A stretch of DNA of 64,000 bases from Nitrospirota bacterium (GCA_021813405.1 JAKAKS010000006.1:57916-121915), one strand, 5' to 3'; numbered from the stretch's first letter, positions 9,696 to 18,707 are shown. Notes: generated by a model not told the origin, from the letters alone. Numbers and translations: made by a program.

Positions 9696-9930
9696 TTAGC
9701 ATTTTCCTTGTAGAGAAACCCCGGAATTCCAGGCGGTCCAAAAGCACCCAGAAAACCAGGCCTCCGATTATGCACCAGGTGCGCCGCTCCATTGTGTCAA
9801 ACTGCCCGCTCACCATAACGCCGGACATGAGCCATAGCCAGATAATGCCCAGGGAAAAAATAAACAGGCATGTAACCACGGCATCTATTACCGATTTGCC
9901 GAATTCAAGAATGGAAGATTTTTTCTTCAC
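9631..9930 (-). CDS. Small three-helix membrane protein, second holin candidate
   Basis: A 99-aa protein with three predicted membrane helices (about residues 12-42, 50-67 and 80-98) and a lysine-rich N terminus. GTG 9930 is chosen because AAGGAG lies 6 nt upstream. It overlaps the downstream endolysin gene by 65 bp, a typical holin-endolysin arrangement. No named family is recognised. Confidence 0.65.
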   Translation of the reverse strand: MKKKSSILEFGKSVIDAVVTCLFIFSLGIIWLWLMSGVMVSGQFDTMERRTWCIIGGLVFWVLLDRLEFRGFSTRKMLSENAIAYAIIVGAFLLGFFFA

Positions 9931-9957
9931 GCTGTCTCCTTTTTCGTTCACAGTGGT

Positions 9958-12513
9958 TCAAAACACCGCCCCCGCCGTTGTGTTTGGCCTCTTTTCGTAA
10001 GCCCCTGCGCTGCCGTGTCCATCATCAAAGCGGGTATTGCCGTCTATGTCGAACGGCAGCACCGCGCCGCTTGCCGGTACTAAGTCCACCGAAGGCGAGC
10101 CGAACGTCAGGTGATAATCCCCGTCACCGTTGTGGGTGCTTGTGCCGTCCCACGCCTGCCGGTTTACGAAGCCAAACCAACCGACTGCGTGCATGGCGGC
10201 ATTGTTTGTAGGCGGCTCTCCGGATGCCTGCGTGTTCGATGTGCCATCGGCAGAGGTCGCAATAAAATTACTGTCCAGTCCGGTAAACTCACCCTGGAAC
10301 TGCCCTGCTACCCCCACCGGATTGGACGGTGTGCCGATTTCCCCATCTATGCCATCTCTATTCCCCGCTCCATATTCACACGCCCAATTGCCTACACGTC
10401 CCGCATTCGGGGGGCTGAATGTATCTGATTTGACAGCGGTAGATTCGTAAAGCTGGCCTATCTCAGACCATCCTGTGCGCAGATATGCTGTACTTCCATT
10501 GTCGTTATAACAGCGGTTTATGCGCTGGCCTACCAAGTCATTATTCCAGAGCATTACATTATTTACAGGGGAATTTGACGTTCCATCAGCAGCAATGCGC
10601 ACCAGTGACGTAGAAACAGATGCGTTATATTCAAATACATTTTGAATAATTGCCGCTCCCAATGGAGAAGACTGGGTACCAAATAATCCAATTGGGCTAT
10701 TTGACGTTATTTTAAAGTTATAAAGTCTATTGAATGCCCATATCGGTTGTGTATCAGTAGGCATGTAACCACTACTTGCGCTGTCCCAAGTCTGTACGGC
10801 AAAGCTGGTATCGGCTACTGAGGGGGCAAATAAGTTGCCCAAAAAAGTATAGGCTGTTACTGTCTGCCCCAAACCCGTCAGGTTATTGCCCCGCACTAAA
10901 ACGGCAGGGGAAGTGGTGCTGTAATTTGTAAAAGCCCCTGCCGCGCAAGGCGCGGAACTGCCGCCGTTGCAGGTGCCATTGCTACCTACTGTGTTATCTG
11001 TCCAATATACCGCAGGCCATCCATATGTAAGCGTAGTGCCGGAGGTCATTGTAAGTGCGCAGTTGTGAATCCAGAGATAACTCCCACTGGCGTTGAATAT
11101 CTCCACCGGGGAACCTGAAGTAACATTAACCGTTATACCGGAGACTTTCAAGGGCGTAGTACCCCAATAGTTGCCCGATGCTGTAATGCCGTTTATTATC
11201 ACGGCGGCCTGCGCTACTCCGGGGAAGGTTGTAACGGTGGACCACGCCTTATCGTAGTTTGTTCCGGAGCTTGCGCCTATGGATGTGGATGTCCCTATCC
11301 AGCTATATGTGCCCGACTTCACATACACTGTTCCGGCCTCGTCCGTCCTTGCAGGCGATGAGTTGGCCGCATTCCATGCTCGTAGCACTATTGCGGCTTT
11401 CCCGATGGTCAGGCATGGGTTTAAAGTGGCCGCATCGGAAGAGCCGTTAAAGGCCGATTCCGCAACCGCCTGGCAGGTGGAATCGTTGCCGCTTGTGCCG
11501 TCCACTACAACCGCGCCGGTGCCATAAGTGCCGCTCTTGTCGTTTATGAAATACTCCGGCGCATATAAGGGCGTTGGCTGGGTGTTCACGCGGTCTGCGG
11601 TATTCATTATGGCCGTGGAATCTCCCACCCACGGGAACGCCTTGAAGTTCACGGTAATCAAATCGCCCTGCGTAAGTGTGCTGGTGGAAAGCGTGCCTAC
11701 GTACTCCACAACCTTTCCGCCCGCGTCCTGCATGGCGGGATCGATTGTGGGCGTGTTTACCAGGGCCGTAACTGTGTTGCTATGCTGATCTGAGGCCGTA
11801 AAAAGCACGGCGGCAACGGGCTTGCCGTTTTGCGCGTGCCGTTGAAAAGCCACCGCGCGCACGGTAAAGGAAGGCCCCGTTATCCGCGTCCACCCCGGCC
11901 AGCTCCAGTTTGCGATAACACGCGCCTGCGAATATGCAAGCGTTGAATCATTCACCGCCGAAACGCCGGAGGCCGCATTGCTTGAATGCGTACCATCATT
12001 ATAAAACCCTGCCGCAATATTGCAGGAAACGGTATCGGCGCTGTAAACAACATCGGAGAGCGCAACCCGGATATAAAGATTGCCCCCGCTCGATGTTTCA
12101 TCGTTTGGATAAGGCGTTGTATAGCCGGAGTTGTAGACCTTCCGCAGAATCTTTGTGCCGTACAGCGTGCGGTTAATGGTTGTGGGGTTGCCGCCCGCAT
12201 CGTATCCCGAAGACGTGGCCGTGCAAACTATTTTTGCATTGGCCGGATTATTATGCGTCCCCATGCCCAAGCTGTACGTGCCTCCGGAGGCCACGCCGTT
12301 TACCACCACCTCGGCTACCCATCCGTCACAAGCCGCAGGCGTATTGCAGGCGGAGGTAACATCCGCCGCCGCCGTTGTGTTTATGACCGTCACGGAGAGG
12401 ATATCGCCCGTGGCCGCATGAGCAAGCGATACCCACACAATGCCGATCAGGAGATAGGCCAGCGCAATCAGGCACATCAGGCCTTTCAGGGTCAGCTTGC
12501 GTTCTAGTTGCAT
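9958..12513 (-). CDS. Large secreted parallel beta-helix protein (spike or depolymerase candidate)
   Basis: About 851 aa, beginning with a signal peptide (membrane stretch GLMCLIALAYLLIGIVWVSL ending in AHA) when read from ATG 12513. That start lies inside the stop region of the upstream gene, giving translational coupling; the longer open frame to 12564 would bury the signal peptide. The body is rich in Ser, Thr, Gly and Asn and has right-handed beta-helix features (ATLNPCLTIGKAA, AGTVYVKSGTY). It ends in DIDGNTRFDDGHGSAGAYE, as in many pectate-lyase-like exoproteins. It may be a receptor-binding or polysaccharide-degrading protein, but a signal peptide is unusual for a virion spike. Confidence 0.75.
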   Translation of the reverse strand: MQLERKLTLKGLMCLIALAYLLIGIVWVSLAHAATGDILSVTVINTTAAADVTSACNTPAACDGWVAEVVVNGVASGGTYSLGMGTHNNPANAKIVCTATSSGYDAGGNPTTINRTLYGTKILRKVYNSGYTTPYPNDETSSGGNLYIRVALSDVVYSADTVSCNIAAGFYNDGTHSSNAASGVSAVNDSTLAYSQARVIANWSWPGWTRITGPSFTVRAVAFQRHAQNGKPVAAVLFTASDQHSNTVTALVNTPTIDPAMQDAGGKVVEYVGTLSTSTLTQGDLITVNFKAFPWVGDSTAIMNTADRVNTQPTPLYAPEYFINDKSGTYGTGAVVVDGTSGNDSTCQAVAESAFNGSSDAATLNPCLTIGKAAIVLRAWNAANSSPARTDEAGTVYVKSGTYSWIGTSTSIGASSGTNYDKAWSTVTTFPGVAQAAVIINGITASGNYWGTTPLKVSGITVNVTSGSPVEIFNASGSYLWIHNCALTMTSGTTLTYGWPAVYWTDNTVGSNGTCNGGSSAPCAAGAFTNYSTTSPAVLVRGNNLTGLGQTVTAYTFLGNLFAPSVADTSFAVQTWDSASSGYMPTDTQPIWAFNRLYNFKITSNSPIGLFGTQSSPLGAAIIQNVFEYNASVSTSLVRIAADGTSNSPVNNVMLWNNDLVGQRINRCYNDNGSTAYLRTGWSEIGQLYESTAVKSDTFSPPNAGRVGNWACEYGAGNRDGIDGEIGTPSNPVGVAGQFQGEFTGLDSNFIATSADGTSNTQASGEPPTNNAAMHAVGWFGFVNRQAWDGTSTHNGDGDYHLTFGSPSVDLVPASGAVLPFDIDGNTRFDDGHGSAGAYEKRPNTTAGAVF

Positions 12514-14942
12514 GTCCAGCCACCGTTTATGCCGGTGAGATACCACTTGCCCGATGCCAGGCAACTGAGGCCTACAAACGTGCCTATGTTGGTGTCACTG
12601 GTTACTGAATGCCCGGCCGTGCAGTTCAGACCGCCCACGGCCACTTGGTCAGTGCCGTTGGGCGCAATCGTGATGGTGTCTGCCACGGTCACGTAAAACA
12701 CGCCGGAATCCACAGTGGACGTACAGGCCGGAAGCGTAAGGGTGATATTGGAAGTGGCACCCGTGTTATCCACAAAGCCGCGCTCCAGGGCCGAATCCGG
12801 CACCGTTGCGTTGGCTATGTACGAGGTTACCGTGGGTGTGCTGGAACCGCCGCCGGGCGAATACGTGAAAATATTGGCGTCATAAAGCCGCACCGCAGAC
12901 CCGCCGGTTGTGGCCGGATCGCTAATGGTAAACGTAGTGCCGCTGATCGCCGTAATGTATGCGCCCGCCGGGATGCCTGCGCCTGCAATATGGTCGCCCA
13001 CGGCCCACGCGGTAGCATTTGTTACGCTTGTAATAGACGTACTGTTGCCTGTTAATGTTCCTGTACTTGCCGCATGCCAGCGGCCCCAATGGTGCGCGTA
13101 TAAATCGTATGTGCCTGCGGGAAAGTCCTGCGGTACGCCGAAAGCGGTCACGGTATTTCCGGACACTCCATTGACCACGCCAAGGCATGTGACGTTATCG
13201 GTAAACGATGCGCCGCCCGGCCCTTCGTAAGCACTGACGGCATTGTAAACATATACCATATCCCCCGCTTCCACGGTGTTGGCATCGGCCACTGAAAAAG
13301 TGGCTGTTCCTCCGGATATGGTTACAGGCGCGGCGGCGTTTAATAGTGCATAATTCTGCTTTGCATCCACATGATAAAGATCCCCTGTGCCGTCCTGAAA
13401 CATCGCCGTTGCTCCATAGGGGACGAGCGCTTTGTTCAGGTTGGTATCTGAGGTCATTATCATCTTATCGCTGAAAACTGCAGATCCACCGGACGGCCCG
13501 CTGCTACCCCCATCGCCAAGCGTATTATTCTCAAAGAAGAAGTTATTTCCCTGTGTCACTTGAGCCGACTGGCCGTTTAGCGGGGCCAGAGCAAACCCAT
13601 TCTCATATGCCGTAAAATACGAATCTTTAAATGTTATTGGCGCAACATCTTCCTGGTTGGCCGTTGCAAAACGTAACGGGAATGTGTTTACTCCGCCGCC
13701 TGCGCCGCCCGCCCCAAAAGCCTCTGAAATATTGCATCCGTCGCATTCAAACGGCGAATACGTAAGAAGCTGAAAATCCGGGACGGCCCCAGAAACAGGC
13801 ATGTAGAAAGTCAGTTCGCCGCCGTTGATTATAAAGGGGTCACGGGATGTCGATGCCGATGTGCCTAAAAATCCTATACTGCCAAAGGTTTCAGCGTGAA
13901 GCCCGTTTATCTCGTTGCTACTACCGCCCCGGTCATAAACGTCAAGCAGATATTTGGCCTGCCCCATTCCTATTCCGGATATATGGGGTAACTCCCCCTG
14001 CTGCGCTCCGTACAAAAGGCCGTCTATCCCCGCCCACGCATAACCGATGTTACCTCCATACCAAAAAATGTTTCGGCTTTGCGTGCTGGTCATGGCCAAG
14101 CCAACCTTGTTATATTCCAGGAAGTCGTTATTCAAGACCATTTCCGCGCCGTTGCCCAGGTATCCGCCTGTTTGAATGCCAATTCCGGCAACAAACCCCT
14201 GCACCATCACGTTGTCGATCTCAATATGGCTGCTGCCCACTGCGGACGCAACATAATACTGTGACAAGCCGGGATAACCCCCGTCGGAGGGCAGGGATGT
14301 GTAAAACGGGTCTATCGCTATGCCGGTATACGGCGAATAGCGCGAATCTCTGGCCCCGTTAATCACGTACCCGCTGGCAGGTCCCATCAGTAATGCGTCA
14401 GACCATGATCCGGAAAAATCATTCTGCCCGTGAATACGCACATTTTTTATCATCACAGACCGAGCGCCCTGCACAATCAGCGCGGGCGCATTTGAAAAGT
14501 CCGCCTCTATGTCGCAGGTGTTTCCGATTGCGCTAGAGGATTCAGCGGGCATCTTCATGCCTTCCAGCGTAAAGGATGTGAACGGGGTGAATGCCCCTCC
14601 TGCAAACTGGAAGCCGCGCAACGGCTGCGTAATATGGTATGTGCCGGTAGGACAAATAAGAGGCTCCTGTAATGCAATCGCATTATCTATCGCGGCCTGA
14701 AAGTCCGTGGTGTTGGTGGCATTGTTAATGTCCGTGGGGTCGTCTACAACGCCAAAAGCACGCACGTCCAGCCAGGGGCCTTTTGTCTTAATGTCATCAA
14801 AAGATGTCGGGCCGTTGTAATCCGCTCCGTTGGGAAAGTGCATCACGCCCTGGCTATCCACGTAGGGCCTGGTGAGCGCGTATGTAAGCGAGCAAAGGGC
14901 AAAAAACGCCACTACCATAATTAAGGGGAATTTTATTTTCAT
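12504..14942 (-). CDS. Secreted pectate-lyase-superfamily beta-helix protein (tailspike-like)
   Basis: 812 aa from ATG 14942, which has a perfect GGAGGTAA ribosome site; the longer frame to 15014 is rejected. The N terminus is a signal peptide (IKFPLIMVVAFFALCSLTYA). Then comes the tailspike-like start of a pectate-lyase-type helix (WLDVRAFGVVDDPTD...TDFQAAIDNAI), a long beta-helix rich in Gly/Ser/Asn, and a beta-rich C-terminal region. Such proteins bind or cut surface polysaccharide. It is adjacent to and translationally coupled with the second beta-helix gene. Fold assignment is by motif; ligand unknown. Confidence 0.78.
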   Translation of the reverse strand: MKIKFPLIMVVAFFALCSLTYALTRPYVDSQGVMHFPNGADYNGPTSFDDIKTKGPWLDVRAFGVVDDPTDINNATNTTDFQAAIDNAIALQEPLICPTGTYHITQPLRGFQFAGGAFTPFTSFTLEGMKMPAESSSAIGNTCDIEADFSNAPALIVQGARSVMIKNVRIHGQNDFSGSWSDALLMGPASGYVINGARDSRYSPYTGIAIDPFYTSLPSDGGYPGLSQYYVASAVGSSHIEIDNVMVQGFVAGIGIQTGGYLGNGAEMVLNNDFLEYNKVGLAMTSTQSRNIFWYGGNIGYAWAGIDGLLYGAQQGELPHISGIGMGQAKYLLDVYDRGGSSNEINGLHAETFGSIGFLGTSASTSRDPFIINGGELTFYMPVSGAVPDFQLLTYSPFECDGCNISEAFGAGGAGGGVNTFPLRFATANQEDVAPITFKDSYFTAYENGFALAPLNGQSAQVTQGNNFFFENNTLGDGGSSGPSGGSAVFSDKMIMTSDTNLNKALVPYGATAMFQDGTGDLYHVDAKQNYALLNAAAPVTISGGTATFSVADANTVEAGDMVYVYNAVSAYEGPGGASFTDNVTCLGVVNGVSGNTVTAFGVPQDFPAGTYDLYAHHWGRWHAASTGTLTGNSTSITSVTNATAWAVGDHIAGAGIPAGAYITAISGTTFTISDPATTGGSAVRLYDANIFTYSPGGGSSTPTVTSYIANATVPDSALERGFVDNTGATSNITLTLPACTSTVDSGVFYVTVADTITIAPNGTDQVAVGGLNCTAGHSVTSDTNIGTFVGLSCLASGKWYLTGINGGWTCN

Positions 14943-15268
14943 AGCGAATTTACCTCCGGATAAAGATTTATGGGTGACTTCCCCCTTGGGTTCCGCCATC
15001 CGCCGGGGATGCACTGGAGAAAATAAACTGATTTATTGTACTGATCCGGCGGGACGCCCATTTGTGTCTGCCACTCTATGTATTCGCCCGCGAACGGCAC
15101 GATGGTAAGCTTGTTTATGCTGCGGTCCGTGCGGACTATCGCAGCCTCCGAGTAAAGCGCGTACTGTGTCCAGCTTTGCAGAGTTATCGTGATATCGCCG
15201 CCCGAACAGTCCACCTCAAGCGTGCCGTCCGTTGGCTGTAAGGTTGTATCAGCAGAAACGCTTCTCAT
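14939..15268 (-). CDS. Small beta-rich structural-region protein
   Basis: A 109-aa protein, mostly beta-strand by eye, with DGTLEVDCSGGDITITLQSW and NKLTIVPFAGEYIEWQTQMG. It resembles small phage decoration or receptor-region proteins in composition, but I recognise no family. It starts with an ATGA overlap on the preceding small membrane gene and ends on the start codon of the beta-helix gene, so it belongs to the same coupled operon. It has no signal peptide or membrane helix. Confidence 0.7.
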   Translation of the reverse strand: MRSVSADTTLQPTDGTLEVDCSGGDITITLQSWTQYALYSEAAIVRTDRSINKLTIVPFAGEYIEWQTQMGVPPDQYNKSVYFLQCIPGGWRNPRGKSPINLYPEVNSL

Positions 15269-15468
15269 ATTAATTTCTCCAATACTCTGTCTAATTTAGT
15301 TTCTATGCGTTCAAGGTGTTCATCGCGCAGTTTCTGAGCCTCCGCCCTGCCCTCTTTGCATGCCGTGCAGGTTTCCTTGGAAACAAAAAGCCGGGTAAGC
15401 CCAAACCACGCCACTAAAGACATAAGCAACCCGCCGCCAGCTCCGCTTCCCGCGCTTCCCATATCCAT
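15265..15468 (-). CDS. Small membrane-anchored coiled-coil protein
   Basis: A 67-aa protein with one N-terminal membrane helix (about residues 13-30, GLLMSLVAWFGLTRLFV), a CTAC pair, and a C-terminal charged helix (EAQKLRDEHLERIETKLDRVLEKLI) with heptad pattern. It lies between the virion-type lytic transglycosylase and the beta-rich protein. It could be a membrane-bound virion or spanin-like protein. No homologous family is recalled. Confidence 0.65.
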   Translation of the reverse strand: MDMGSAGSGAGGGLLMSLVAWFGLTRLFVSKETCTACKEGRAEAQKLRDEHLERIETKLDRVLEKLI

Positions 15469-15481
15469 TTAAGAAATCCTT

Positions 15482-15970
15482 TCACTCCCGTATTAACGCC
15501 ACTAGCCCGGCAACCGCCAACAGCGGCCAGTATTTTTTGATGAATCCGCCGGATGCCGGCGCGGCCCCCGCGTACTGCGGAAGCCCCAGTTTCAAAGCCC
15601 ATTGCCTTTCGGCCACTATCGCCTTTGTGACATTCTCTTTTGCCTGGTCTGACGATGCCGCCCAGGGATGCCCGCCCTTGTATGCCGCAAATACGTCCTC
15701 AAGATCGCCGTACTGTCCCCGGAGCTTGCGGAGGTAGATAGTACCTATCTCGATGTTCTTTGCGGGCTGCATCAGCTCCTGGGCCGTTATGGCAGGCTCT
15801 ATCTCCCGCGCCGTGGACAGCTTTATGCCCATGAGCCCGTAAGACGGATCGCGCGGGTTCATGGCGTTGGGATTAAAAGAGCTTTCCGTCTGGATGATGG
15901 CCAGCACCCACGTCACCGGCACATCGAAGCGGGCGGCGTTGTTTTTGGCTATTTCCTGAATGGAGTTCAT
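15482..15970 (-). CDS. Membrane-anchored lytic transglycosylase (virion-associated candidate)
   Basis: A 162-aa protein with an SLT domain at residues about 1-120: catalytic glutamate in IIQTESSFNPNAMN, then YGLMGIKLSTA and a repeat-containing end. A single C-terminal membrane helix (KYWPLLAVAGLVALIRE) closes the protein. There is no signal peptide, so it would be inserted by its tail. This resembles the logic of virion transglycosylases of membrane-containing phages such as PRD1 P7, which open the cell wall during entry. The start overlaps the upstream stop (ATGA). It is distinct from the secreted lysis enzyme at 9147-9695. Confidence 0.8.
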   Translation of the reverse strand: MNSIQEIAKNNAARFDVPVTWVLAIIQTESSFNPNAMNPRDPSYGLMGIKLSTAREIEPAITAQELMQPAKNIEIGTIYLRKLRGQYGDLEDVFAAYKGGHPWAASSDQAKENVTKAIVAERQWALKLGLPQYAGAAPASGGFIKKYWPLLAVAGLVALIRE

Positions 15971-16794
15971 CTCTTGGAAAGCGCCTTACTTTTTGTTTTT
16001 GTGAGCAACAGCAAACCGCCAAACCCTGCCGCGAATATCAGGGCTATCTGCTTATTGCTTAAACCGCCCGTTTCAGTTGGCATCTGCGCTGAAGCCTGTG
16101 CCGGACTTGCGGGTCCGTCTGCGCCGGTTGTGTCCGTTGAAGACGTATCCGCTACGGGCATGCCGTAACCGCCGCCGCCGGAAACATAGGGGATCGGGCT
16201 GGGTGCTCCGGTGCCCGATGTATCCAGGCCCGCCGATCCGCCGCCCATTAAAAGCGGAAGGGCAGAGGGCAAAAGCTTCTTTGCGTCCGCCTCTATGGTG
16301 GAAAGAAAGCCGCCTGATGGAGATGCCCCGGGGATAGCCGCCCCTCCAGGGCTGAAAAGCGATTGCGCGCCGTTATAGATGCTGTCCAGCGGGTTGGCAT
16401 ACATCTGTGCCGATTGCGCGAATGTTGGATTGAACGCTGAAAACCCGGCTGACCCCGCCGCCGATGCAAGCATGGTGGATCCACCGAATATCTGATTGCC
16501 GCCCATATACTCCCGAGCTCCTGCAGCGATGGCCCCGGCTATCGGGTTGCCCGTCATAAGGGTAGTGCTGGCAAACGTGGCCAGCGTGGGCAGTATCCTG
16601 TCCGGGTGAGTGATCAGCGGCGCCACAACGTCCCCGACTTTAGAACGCCCCACGGCCTTTATGACATCGTGGCCAGCTTGCCCCACGGCTTTCCCCACGT
16701 TGGAAAAGAAGTGGCCTATAGAGCTGAAAAACCCTTCAAGCCCTTCATCGCCGTACTGAAGCGGATCGCCCGGCATGCCGGCAAAAAAATCCAT
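15967..16794 (-). CDS. Putative virion membrane protein with C-terminal anchor
   Basis: A 275-aa protein with alternating amphipathic and hydrophobic stretches (GFFSSIGHFFSNVGKAVGQAGHDVI; ATFASTTLMTGNPIAGAIAAGAREY), then low-complexity Gly/Ser/Pro/Thr linkers. The C-terminal membrane helix (IALIFAAGFGGLLLLT) is followed by a basic tail (KTKSKALSKR). The N-terminal pattern resembles minor virion or DNA-injection proteins, but I recognise no family. It starts directly after the upstream stop with GAGGCGGTAA as ribosome site and overlaps the transglycosylase gene by 4 bp. Confidence 0.7.
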   Translation of the reverse strand: MDFFAGMPGDPLQYGDEGLEGFFSSIGHFFSNVGKAVGQAGHDVIKAVGRSKVGDVVAPLITHPDRILPTLATFASTTLMTGNPIAGAIAAGAREYMGGNQIFGGSTMLASAAGSAGFSAFNPTFAQSAQMYANPLDSIYNGAQSLFSPGGAAIPGASPSGGFLSTIEADAKKLLPSALPLLMGGGSAGLDTSGTGAPSPIPYVSGGGGYGMPVADTSSTDTTGADGPASPAQASAQMPTETGGLSNKQIALIFAAGFGGLLLLTKTKSKALSKR

Positions 16795-17406
16795 TTACCG
16801 CCTCTTGCCGGGAAGCCATTGAAACAACAGGGCCGCGCCAAGCAGGGCCGCGCCTATCTTTATAACGTTGCTGTGCTCCGCGTAAAAGCCCTTTATATCG
16901 TCCTCAACTCCGGAAAGGCCCAGCCACGGACTTTGCCCGGGGCGCAGCACAGGGCCATGTCCAATGCTTAAAGACACGCCCCTGAACGGGCCTGTTACAT
17001 GATGGGGAGCATAACCGTAATCTTCCCACCCGGGGTAATACTTACTCAGATACGCATAGAACGGGTTTTCGTTCTGTACTTCAGTTAGGATGTCTTTTTC
17101 CCACGGATTCATTGTGCCCGAATACGCGGGAATGGATGAGGCAGATGCAGGGACCGCCCCGGACGGGGCGCCGGAAGACGGCACCAGTGAAACAGGTGTG
17201 GCAGTGGCGCCAGGTACCGGTGTTACCGAGTCCTCAGCCGCGGTCACTTGTTCCCCTGGTGCCATATTGAACATCCTGGAATTCCAGTTGTACAGGTTGC
17301 CGGCATTGTCCTTAAGCTGAAGCGTCCCGTTGCTCCCCTGCACAACCGTTCCCGTTATACCCTCAAGGCCGGAAAGGCCCGCAAAAATATCACGCGAGAA
17401 TCGCAT
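16795..17406 (-). CDS. GLSGLEG-family virion candidate A with C-terminal membrane helix
   Basis: 203 aa from ATG 17406 (GGAGGCAATA upstream). Residues about 6-60 (FAGLSGLEGITGTVVQG...DNAGNLYNWNS...EQVTAAEDSV) match the neighbour at 17390-17851, so the two are paralogues. The middle is a low-complexity Pro/Ser/Ala/Gly linker. A short folded part (YAYLSKYYPGWEDYGYAP) follows, then a membrane helix with basic end (IGAALLGAALLFQWLPGKRR). It fits a membrane-inserted capsid component. Function unknown. Confidence 0.7.
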   Translation of the reverse strand: MRFSRDIFAGLSGLEGITGTVVQGSNGTLQLKDNAGNLYNWNSRMFNMAPGEQVTAAEDSVTPVPGATATPVSLVPSSGAPSGAVPASASSIPAYSGTMNPWEKDILTEVQNENPFYAYLSKYYPGWEDYGYAPHHVTGPFRGVSLSIGHGPVLRPGQSPWLGLSGVEDDIKGFYAEHSNVIKIGAALLGAALLFQWLPGKRR

Positions 17407-17851
17407 TATTGCCTCCGTTGTTTGAGGGCGCAACGTATGCGGACTTTTTCCGCCCGCCCGTTTTTTTGCCGCCGCCGAATATGCCGCTCAGCAGGTCCGG
17501 CCCGAAAAGCAGGGATGCAAGGCCTATCCCCGCAAAAAGGTCTATATTCCTCCATTTGTGATTGCCGGAGGAAGGCGCGCCAACGCCGGGCAACGTCCAG
17601 GGGAGCTGCCCGGCAACAGGCATGCGCGGGTCCGTCCGGCTGATGGCGTCCTCCGCCACTTCCACTTTTTGCCCAACAGCCTGGCTGAACCGCGCTTCGT
17701 TTGAGGGGCTTGTGAAATAATAGAAATTACCGAACGTATCGGCAAACCCTATCCTGCCGCCGGGCCCCATCTCCACCGTTCCCATAACGCCTTCCAGGCC
17801 GGAAAGCCCGCCCTGTTCGTTCCAGTAAGGAAAAATATCAAAAGCGCTCAT
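17390..17851 (-). CDS. GLSGLEG-family virion candidate B with membrane helix
   Basis: 153 aa from ATG 17851, which shares a base with the preceding stop (TAATG) and has GGGAGG upstream. Residues about 12-70 (GGLSGLEGVMGTVEMG...DTFGNFYYFTS...QKVEVAEDAI) are clearly related to the next gene. A Pro/Ser linker, a hydrophobic helix (LFAGIGLASLLFGPDLLSGIFGG) and a basic Gly/Asn tail follow. The paralogous pair may form alternative or mixed oligomers anchored in a membrane. Confidence 0.7.
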   Translation of the reverse strand: MSAFDIFPYWNEQGGLSGLEGVMGTVEMGPGGRIGFADTFGNFYYFTSPSNEARFSQAVGQKVEVAEDAISRTDPRMPVAGQLPWTLPGVGAPSSGNHKWRNIDLFAGIGLASLLFGPDLLSGIFGGGKKTGGRKKSAYVAPSNNGGNNAILA

Positions 17852-18246
17852 TATATGGCCCTCCCGTTCATTACCAGCTGGAATGTCCCCTGGGCCGATG
17901 CCCCGTTCACGTAGCGCGCGCGGCAAAGCGGCGCCACAACTTCCTCGCTGAACGTTATATTGTTAGTGCCGGCCGCAACCGCGACATGCGCGGACACGTA
18001 CCAGTTTGTCCCATCCGCCGATTGTTCGATGTACAGATCGCCCGCCTGGTCCGCATAGACGAAGCCCACAAGCCTGCCAAAGCGCGTGCAGGTTATCCCA
18101 TCGCTTGTGTATGTACCGGCGATGCCAAGAGTGGTAACAGTAGCGGCAAGCACGTTTTGCAGGTTCTGTAAGGTCCTTACCCCAGGAATGCGCGCTTGTG
18201 CCAGAACAGCCCCCCCGCCTACCGGAGCTATGTATTTTATGCTCAT
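17851..18246 (-). CDS. Beta-sandwich structural protein
   Basis: A 131-aa protein with a predominantly beta pattern: GRLVGFVYADQAGDLYIEQSADGTNWYVSA, then ITFSEEVVAPLCRARYVNGASAQGTFQLVMNGRAI. It looks like the discoidin/jelly-roll modules seen in phage structural proteins. Four-base overlaps link it to its neighbours (ATGA upstream, TAATG downstream). I infer a capsid or vertex component from context; no family is assigned. Confidence 0.72.
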   Translation of the reverse strand: MSIKYIAPVGGGAVLAQARIPGVRTLQNLQNVLAATVTTLGIAGTYTSDGITCTRFGRLVGFVYADQAGDLYIEQSADGTNWYVSAHVAVAAGTNNITFSEEVVAPLCRARYVNGASAQGTFQLVMNGRAI

Positions 18247-18707
18247 TGATTAACCCCCACACTTACCGGCCAGTAATAGCCCTTCAACCGCCCATAAACG
18301 TTTACGGGTAAAGAGATATTGGCCGCATCCGTCAATGAGCATGTCAGTTTTATGGTCTGGTTTTCGCTCACCGGTATAACAACATCCTCCGGGTTTTCCA
18401 CCGTGCCAACCTGGGTGTTCACCCCGCCCCAGCCGGTTTGAGCGGACCCGTCAATTTCCACTTTCCAGGTGGAGTTGCCTACAAAAACATTCGGCTGGTC
18501 CGCATCCTGCCCCACGGCTTTCAGCACGCCTTTTACTCCCTTGGGCACCTGAAAAGAAACAACCGTCAGGTCCCCGCCGCCAGTAGCGGCTATCTGTATC
18601 CCCGCAAAAACATCGAAGTCCCGCGCGAAGGGCGGCTTCAGGTGATAACGCAAAAGGTTTTCGATGCGTAAAAGCACATCAATATCTGTGTCTTTTTGCG
18701 CCGCCAT
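18243..18707 (-). CDS. Beta-sandwich structural protein, capsid candidate
   Basis: A 154-aa protein with a short N-terminal helix (DVLLRIENLLRYHLKPP) and then beta-strands: LTVVSFQVPKGVKGVLKAVG, STWKVEIDGSAQTGWGG, VVIPVSENQTIKLTCSLTD, ISLPVNVYGRLKGYYWPV. This is the size and pattern of a single jelly-roll capsid protein. It starts by TAATG coupling with AAGGAG upstream and lies immediately beside the duplicated-domain protein. Two-component capsids of jelly-roll proteins are known in sphaerolipovirus-type viruses; whether that applies here is inference. Confidence 0.72.
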   Translation of the reverse strand: MAAQKDTDIDVLLRIENLLRYHLKPPFARDFDVFAGIQIAATGGGDLTVVSFQVPKGVKGVLKAVGQDADQPNVFVGNSTWKVEIDGSAQTGWGGVNTQVGTVENPEDVVIPVSENQTIKLTCSLTDAANISLPVNVYGRLKGYYWPVSVGVNQ

